From Methanoregula sp. (GTDB taxonomy: Archaea > Halobacteriota > Methanomicrobia > Methanomicrobiales > Methanospirillaceae), in assembly GCA_003154335.1 (NCBI GenBank), contig PMDE01000063.1:1-20747 (forward strand): a stretch of DNA of 20,747 nucleotides. Direction: 5' to 3'. The position numbers and the translations under genes were made by a program. The notes beneath the pieces were generated by a model. That model made no database searches. It was not told the DNA's origin and saw nothing but the letters and a program-made list of their open reading frames with translations. Below, piece after piece: positions 16,983 to 20,747 of this stretch. Position 1 is the first letter of the stretch; every line of letters starts with the position of its first letter.

Positions 16983-17016
16983 TTTGAAAGTGGAGCAAAG
17001 AAAAGATCAAATTATC

Positions 17017-18321
17017 TTACTTTTCAGAACCGTACCGATAACTATGAAAAACAGGCTCTGTTTTTCCTTCGGACATTCTCTCCCGGATGAGGTTACAGAT
17101 TGTATTCAGGTTCACCGGAATATAACCAATTGCTTCTGCACTTACATTAACCCGGCGATTTAAAAAATCGATGAACGGATACCTTGGAAGGTCATCGTTA
17201 TGGTGATGACCATGGATTACCCAGCCATCAAAAGTTTTGGGGATTTTTGCCGGATCATGGATTAGCAAAAAATGAAAGCCACCATAATCGAGGATAGCAG
17301 AAGGAACTGCACAAAGTTCCGGATCATCATGATTTCCTTCAATAAAGGTTATATTTCCTTTGAGTTTTTTTCTGTACTCCAATGCTGACATAGCTTGTAG
17401 TCCGTACCGTAAATCCCCCAGGTAATACACACGGTTTGCCGGGGAAATGGTATAGTTCCAGTTTTTTATCAGCACATGATCCATTTCCTTTACATCAGAA
17501 TGGAGGAATGGCCGTGAACAGTAGCGAATGATATTGGCATGACCGAAATGCAGGTCAGAAATCAGGAAGATATCGTCCGGGTGTGAGAATCGGGGATCCA
17601 ACAGTTCAAATCCAGAGTGCTGACGGTACCGTGCAAGTGTTGTCTGCCAGGATTTAGTGTCATGAGAGTAATCGCCACCTATCCAGCATTTCTCAAGAAG
17701 GTCATATTCAGCAAAGATTTTTTCTCCACGCATAATTGTGATCCGGAGCCCGGTTTCATCGATGGGAACAGGTTGTACCATATGCTCTGCTTTTCCATTG
17801 ACCAATCTTCCCAGAAGAGTCCCCAGCCATAAAGGCAGACCATGTGAGCGATCCTTTTGCACCTGATCGGTCAGGGAAGCATAAATTTTCGACGCCTGAT
17901 CGTCATCCATTCGGTTGGCTATCGTAACATGGAACCACTTGCTGTCTGGATTGGCATCCCAAAGGTTATGACTCAGGGCTATGTTGGACAATAATTCCGC
18001 GAGGGAGGTCGTAAGTGCACGAAGCTGATCTGAGGGCTGAACAGAAAAGGCAATCACGCTGCCATGACTACCTTTACGCAGTTCCCATCCCCCGATAATA
18101 AAAGATACAGGATCAAACTGGGTCGCAACCCTTCCGACAGCCTCAATAAGGTCTCCGGAGGAGATATCTGCTTTCAGCGAAAGTGGCCCAAAAAGGGTAA
18201 GATGAGGATGGGGCTCCAGGTAGTTGTCTATTGAGAATATACGACCAAGAGAAGAAACGATCTCCCCGATCCGCCATTTTGTCATCGCTAAACGAATCTC
18301 AACGAGATAGATATCATCCAT
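17017..18321 (-). CDS. fusion of 2H phosphoesterase (2'-5' RNA ligase-like) and calcineurin-type metallophosphoesterase
   Basis: 434 residues in two parts. Residues 1 to about 205 form a 2H phosphoesterase domain with both H-x-T motifs: PHLTLFG (His40, Thr42) and FHVTIAN (His131, Thr133), as in 2'-5' RNA ligase and cyclic-phosphodiesterase relatives. Residues about 245-425 form a metallophosphoesterase: SDLHFGH (Asp256, His258), LGDL (Asp303), EGNHDD (Asn330, His331), LLIHDP (His355) and IHGHHHND (370-377), a complete two-metal site. A short linker contains WQTTLARYRQHSG. The combination suggests processing of 2'-3' cyclic or 2'-5' linked RNA ends followed by phosphate removal, which is inference. 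TGAAGG lies about 9 bases before the ATG. Confidence 0.88.
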   Translation of the reverse strand: MDDIYLVEIRLAMTKWRIGEIVSSLGRIFSIDNYLEPHPHLTLFGPLSLKADISSGDLIEAVGRVATQFDPVSFIIGGWELRKGSHGSVIAFSVQPSDQLRALTTSLAELLSNIALSHNLWDANPDSKWFHVTIANRMDDDQASKIYASLTDQVQKDRSHGLPLWLGTLLGRLVNGKAEHMVQPVPIDETGLRITIMRGEKIFAEYDLLEKCWIGGDYSHDTKSWQTTLARYRQHSGFELLDPRFSHPDDIFLISDLHFGHANIIRYCSRPFLHSDVKEMDHVLIKNWNYTISPANRVYYLGDLRYGLQAMSALEYRKKLKGNITFIEGNHDDPELCAVPSAILDYGGFHFLLIHDPAKIPKTFDGWVIHGHHHNDDLPRYPFIDFLNRRVNVSAEAIGYIPVNLNTICNLIRERMSEGKTEPVFHSYRYGSEK

Positions 18322-18560
18322 GTAAAGCAGCCTTCACATTATTTCTATAGGTGGCATGAATGGTTAAATCTTTGATTTGAATTTTGAACTTAACAGAAAA
18401 TAAAAATTAACGAGGGATCGTATCAGCCGGTAAATATTCCACCGATGATAAAAAGGTGTATAGCACCATTTTAACCACTAAAATTGTTTTGGTAGTAACG
18501 AAAGAAAATTACTATGATAAAAGTTCCCGGATTCATCATGAAAAGCTTTACTTTTTCCGA
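18322..18560. other. AT-rich intergenic stretch with two small hairpins
   Basis: No gene is visible. GGTG-TATAG-CACC at 18455-18467, flanked by AAAA and TTTT, could be a small terminator-type hairpin in either direction. TAGTAA (18493-18498) and TTACTA (18509-18514) form a second short inverted repeat. The promoter of the - strand fusion gene should lie at about 18340-18370; CCTATAGAAAT is the best TATA-like stretch but is weak. Confidence 0.35.
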
Positions 18561-18580
18561 TCGATCAAAAGCTTAAATAC
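18543..18580 (+). promoter_or_regulatory. strong archaeal promoter with nested inverted repeats
   Basis: ATCAAAAGCTTAAATACCGG (18564-18583) is close to the BRE plus TATA consensus of methanogens, with the TATA box at 18571-18580. Overlapping it, AAGCTTT (18543-18549) and AAAGCTT (18568-18574) form a perfect 7-bp inverted repeat, and GATCGATC (18559-18566) is a perfect palindrome between them. This would allow a repressor to bind across the BRE. Transcription should start near 18600, but no long gene follows for almost 400 bases. Confidence 0.5.
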
Positions 18581-18596
18581 CGGTCAACAATCAATG

Positions 18597-18790
18597 AGGC
18601 GATAGTGACTGTACCGATACCTGACCCACTCCTGAGATTGGATAGCTCGGTTCCTGCGAAGTGATTCCGTCCGATCCCCATCCCATTTTTATTTTGGGGG
18701 TTTATCGCATTTGGGGATGCCACCGCCGCCGGGGCGAGACAATGGCGTGTGCTTGGTGTTGAAACATGCAGTATTCATTCAACAAAAAAT
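18597..18790 (+). other. GC-richer block behind an orphan promoter: candidate small RNA, short ORF or element relic
   Basis: This block is visibly richer in G and C than the DNA on either side. GAGG (18596-18599) precedes a GTG at 18605 that opens a 19-codon frame ending at TGA 18662. ATCCCCA (18674-18680) can pair with TGGGGAT (18712-18718). On the - strand a 38-codon ATG frame spans 18681-18565. The right part (from about 18690) resembles the right half of the element at 20473-20718, including a TTCAACAAA end at 18778-18786. I cannot tell whether this is a transcribed RNA or a decayed mobile element. Confidence 0.35.
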
Positions 18791-18980
18791 GAGAATTTTT
18801 AGTCGCTGGAACTGGATTACACCAGAAAAAAATGATTCCTGAAAATCACTTTATTTTGATATTTTTGAACCTTCAATGAATATTAAACCTTTTTTTCAGA
18901 GTCAGGAAAAAATTCTAAAATAATGAATGCATATGTCAATACCCATTACCCTCTAAACAATAGCGGGAGTACAATATAAC
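18791..18980. other. AT-rich upstream region of the HAD gene
   Basis: No gene is visible. The stretch has several A/T runs (for example TATTAAACCTTTTTTTC at about 18883-18899 and TTCTAAAATAATG near 18912-18924) that could hold the HAD-gene promoter; none stands out. Confidence 0.3.
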
Positions 18981-19679
18981 GTGGATCAGAATAATAGCCC
19001 TCTTAAAAATGTTCCGGCACCGGTCACAACGTTGCTATTTGACATGGATAATACTCTCTTTGACCTTATCGGGGCCCAGATTGCAGCGTGCCAGGCAGTT
19101 GTCCGGCAATTAGGATACACAGAGGGAGAAGAGCTTTTCGCTTATTTTTTATCCACGGCTCATAGTTTTGAATCTCACGAAAATATCCGACAGTATATGG
19201 AAGAAAGGAAAATCCCCCTTGATGATATATTCCGGAATGTCTGTGGCCTGTATGAGAAAGAAAAGCTCCACTCCATAACGCCATATCCTGGTGTTTTGGA
19301 GACACTCTCTTCTCTTCGGAAAAAAGGATATGTCATGGGGATTGTGACCGATGCACATTCCCGTGATGCAACAATCAGACTCGAAAAAACCGGATTACTC
19401 CCTTTTTTTTCCGGAATGGTTGCTTTTGATATGACCATGGTGAAAAAACCTGCACATGAACCGTTCATTCTTGCCCTTGAAATGTTGGGAGCCGGTATCC
19501 ACGAAACGATATTAATCGGGGATAGTCCCCGCAGGGATATCGAACCCTGCAGGAAGATAGGTATCCGGACCGTTTATGCGAGGTACGGAGACAGGTTCTC
19601 AGATCACCGATCACCGGTTCCGGCAGATTTTATCATCGATTCAATCGCAGAATTACCCCTGATTCTCGGTAGACTGTAA
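18981..19679 (+). CDS. HAD-superfamily hydrolase (phosphatase)
   Basis: A 232-residue haloacid dehalogenase-type phosphatase. Motif I is FDMDNT with nucleophile Asp21 and acid Asp23, followed by an all-helical C1 cap (about 30-95). Motif II is the Thr of IVTDAHS, motif III the Lys of VKKPAHEP, and motif IV GDSPRRDIEPCRKIG, so the site is complete. The cap size and overall pattern resemble phosphoglycolate phosphatase or the glyceraldehyde-3-phosphate phosphatase-type HADs of archaea, but the substrate cannot be read from the sequence. The start is GTG 18981, 11 bases after GGGAG (18965-18969); the next Met is already within motif I, so a later start is excluded. It stands alone, 149 bases before pdaD. 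Confidence 0.87.
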   Translation: MDQNNSPLKNVPAPVTTLLFDMDNTLFDLIGAQIAACQAVVRQLGYTEGEELFAYFLSTAHSFESHENIRQYMEERKIPLDDIFRNVCGLYEKEKLHSITPYPGVLETLSSLRKKGYVMGIVTDAHSRDATIRLEKTGLLPFFSGMVAFDMTMVKKPAHEPFILALEMLGAGIHETILIGDSPRRDIEPCRKIGIRTVYARYGDRFSDHRSPVPADFIIDSIAELPLILGRL

Positions 19680-19685
19680 AAATGA

Positions 19686-19713
19686 AGATTTTTAGGATAT
19701 GGTCCAAAAATCT
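19686..19713 (+). terminator. stem-loop after the HAD gene
   Basis: AGATTTTT (19686-19693) pairs perfectly with AAAAATCT (19706-19713), and GGA/TCC continue the stem to a TATGG loop. It begins 7 bases after the stop codon. Confidence 0.45.
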
Positions 19714-19743
19714 CCGAACACCGCAAAAAGAAGGTATAACAGC

Positions 19744-19760
19744 GATTTTCCCTGAAAATC
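19744..19760 (+). repeat. GATTTTC-CCT-GAAAATC inverted repeat
   Basis: A perfect 7-bp inverted repeat with a 3-base spacer, followed by a T-rich stretch (TTACAATTTTCTTT). It may be a second terminator for the HAD transcript or an operator upstream of pdaD, whose likely TATA box begins 13 bases later. Confidence 0.35.
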
Positions 19761-19772
19761 CTTACAATTTTC

Positions 19773-19781
19773 TTTAATAAA
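19773..19781 (+). promoter_or_regulatory. possible TATA box of pdaD
   Basis: TTTAATAAA lies about 50 bases before the pdaD ATG, which gives a predicted leader of about 25 bases. The leader is A-rich and shows no ribosome binding site. Confidence 0.4.
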
Positions 19782-19828
19782 GCGAAATTAACCAAAACAT
19801 AAAAAAAGCATCAGATAAAATAAAAACT

Positions 19829-20371
19829 ATGTACGTTCCAACCAGGATCTTTTTCACCAAAGGGGTAGGGGTCCATAAAGACCGCCTTGCATCTTTTGAA
19901 CTTGCGTTGAGGAAGGCTGGTGTTGAAAAGTGTAATCTTGTGTACGTTTCAAGTATTTTCCCTCCGAAATGTAAACAGATCTCAAAAACCGAAGGATTAA
20001 GGTGCCTCCTGCCCGGGGGAATAACATTCTGCGTCATGGCAAGAAATGAGACAAATGAACCCAACCGCCTGGTATCAGCTGCGATTGGACTTGCCCTTCC
20101 CAGTGATTCAGAAGAATACGGGTACCTTTCCGAGCACCATGCGTATGGAGAGACAGAAAAAAAGACGGGAGAATATGCTGAGGATCTTGCGGCAACAATG
20201 CTTGCCACTACGCTGGGCATTGAATTCGATGTCAATGCAGCATGGTCAGAACGTGAACAAACCTATAAAGCAAGCGGAAAAATAATCAAGACACAAAATA
20301 CCTGCCAGTCTGCGGAAGGCGATAAAAACGGCCTTTGGACAACAACAATTGCTGTGGCTGTTTTTATCTAA
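19829..20371 (+). CDS. pdaD: pyruvoyl-dependent arginine decarboxylase
   Basis: A 180-residue proenzyme of the PdaD family, which converts arginine to agmatine for polyamine synthesis in methanogens. The self-cleavage site is VYVSSIFPPKC: by comparison with the Methanocaldococcus enzyme, the chain should break between Ser41 and Ser42, Ser42 becoming the pyruvoyl group. Other family features are the N-terminal PTRIFFTKGVGVHKDRLASFE, the LPGG turn and the SEHHAYGETEKKTGEYAEDLA segment with its conserved acidic residues. The length is close to that of other archaeal PdaD proteins. No ribosome binding site is visible before the ATG. It is monocistronic here, and a T-rich stretch (TTGTTTTTCTCC) follows the stop. 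Confidence 0.94.
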   Translation: MYVPTRIFFTKGVGVHKDRLASFELALRKAGVEKCNLVYVSSIFPPKCKQISKTEGLRCLLPGGITFCVMARNETNEPNRLVSAAIGLALPSDSEEYGYLSEHHAYGETEKKTGEYAEDLAATMLATTLGIEFDVNAAWSEREQTYKASGKIIKTQNTCQSAEGDKNGLWTTTIAVAVFI

Positions 20372-20379
20372 ATCCGGGA

Positions 20380-20397
20380 CATGTTGTTTTTCTCCAT
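20380..20397 (+). terminator. T-rich probable terminator of pdaD
   Basis: CATGTTGTTTTTCTCC lies within 30 bases after the stop codon, typical of archaeal U-tract termination. Confidence 0.35.
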
Positions 20398-20472
20398 CAG
20401 GTAAAAGCGATAGAATATAGTTTCTGCCCATGGAAAATGTGCATGAAAACCTAATTTTTAAAATAGTAGTGA

Positions 20473-20718
20473 GGCTTTGTTGAAATCCTTTTTTTTCACA
20501 CCATTTTCGAATTCTCTCTGGCCGCTAAGAGGGTTACCCCGTCTTTCTCCAGTCGGGAAACTGCCTAAAGGAGAGATACCCCGGATTACCTCGTTTGGGA
20601 TTATTCACCAACATTTCGAGGGGCTATCTCACTTTGGGGGACATGCGGCTGGGCGGAAGAACCATGCAATGGAGCATGCAAGATCGATTTCATGTGTTCA
20701 TAGGATTTCAAAAAAGAT
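20473..20718. mobile_element. MITE-like element with imperfect terminal inverted repeats
   Basis: GGCTTTGTTGAAATCC at 20473-20488 is matched in reverse complement by GGATTTCAAAAAAGAT at 20703-20718 (13 of 16 positions). The left end resembles the termini of IS6- and IS5/IS903-type insertion sequences as I remember them. The 246-bp interior has no convincing gene; an 84-codon frame and short - strand frames such as the one ending KKKDFNKASLLF look like chance or decayed transposase remains. No target-site duplication is visible. Alternatively it is a deletion relic of a longer insertion sequence. An AT box (TTTTTAAAATAG, 20455-20466) lies just outside the left end. Confidence 0.45.
20529..20592 (+). 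other. potential RNA secondary structure inside the MITE-like element
   Basis: GAGG (20529-20532) can pair with CCTC (20589-20592), and GT-C-TTTCTCC (20541-20550) with GGAGAGA-T-AC (20570-20579), nine pairs around one mismatch with one G-U. An inner AGT/ACT closes a CGGGAA loop. Seen by hand pairing only. Confidence 0.3.
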
Positions 20719-20747
20719 TGTATTACGATAAAAAGCAGTCCACCAAT

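Noticed and set aside
16936..17010. 25-residue N-terminal extension of the beta-lactamase/rhodanese protein
   Set aside because: The GTG at 16935 has an ideal AGGGAG site and matches the family N-terminus; the TATA box lies inside the extension.
18590..18650. Possible C/D box small RNA (TGA and CTGA-like boxes)
   Set aside because: The boxes do not fit the RUGAUGA and CUGA consensus with proper spacing.
20549..20561. CCAGTCGGGAAAC, identical to a 13-base stretch of the E. coli lacI-lacZ region found in cloning vectors
   Set aside because: The flanking bases do not match the vector, so it is a coincidence rather than contamination.
20477..20731. 84-codon + strand frame starting at TTG
   Set aside because: It spans both inverted repeats of the element, has no ribosome binding site and an unnatural composition; more likely chance.
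1..20747. CRISPR array, tRNA or rRNA genes
   Set aside because: No regularly spaced direct repeats, no cloverleaf with a GTTCRA arm and no rRNA core sequence were seen in the gaps.

Overview
The window looks like chromosome of a mesophilic methanogenic archaeon, most likely of the order Methanomicrobiales (Methanoregula-like). This is inferred from the gene content: an anaerobic corrinoid operon with separate cbi genes, a pyruvoyl-dependent arginine decarboxylase, a bacterial-type mutS-mutL pair as found in mesophilic methanogens, archaeal TATA-like boxes and GGAG/GGTG ribosome binding sites. No taxonomic search was possible.

Positions 1-5582 (+ strand) hold a compact cobalamin operon, entered inside cbiT and followed by cbiL, cbiF, cbiG, cbiH, cbiC, cbiD and cbiE. 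Stops and starts overlap throughout. Together these cover the corrin-ring methylations, lactone opening, C15 methylation/decarboxylation and final methyl migration from cobalt-factor II to cobyrinate; only the precorrin-6A reductase step (cbiJ) is missing from the visible part. A 58-residue two-helix membrane protein follows.

Positions 5874-12764 (- strand) hold a cysteine-containing unknown protein, an unusual MutY-like glycosylase without an iron-sulfur cluster, MutL with an endonuclease motif, MutS, and a membrane HExxH protein. mutS and mutL are 3 bases apart with the mutL ribosome binding site inside the end of mutS, so this is a DNA-repair cluster.

Positions 12871-18321 hold a thioredoxin-domain DUF255/YyaL protein (+), then on the - strand a PNPOx-like flavin protein, a metallo-beta-lactamase protein with two rhodanese domains (persulfide/sulfur metabolism), and a fusion of a 2H phosphoesterase with a calcineurin-type phosphoesterase.

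Positions 18322-20747 are gene-poor. They hold a HAD phosphatase and pdaD (both +), separated and flanked by AT-rich DNA. The 18.5-18.8 kb gap has a clear archaeal promoter with no long gene behind it. The right end carries a 246-bp element with imperfect terminal inverted repeats (MITE-like), and the 18.7 kb gap seems to hold a diverged relative of its right half. These two intergenic stretches, the apparent loss of the catalytic His in CbiC, the clusterless MutY and the 2H-metallophosphoesterase fusion are the points most worth a second look. I saw no tRNA, rRNA or CRISPR array.
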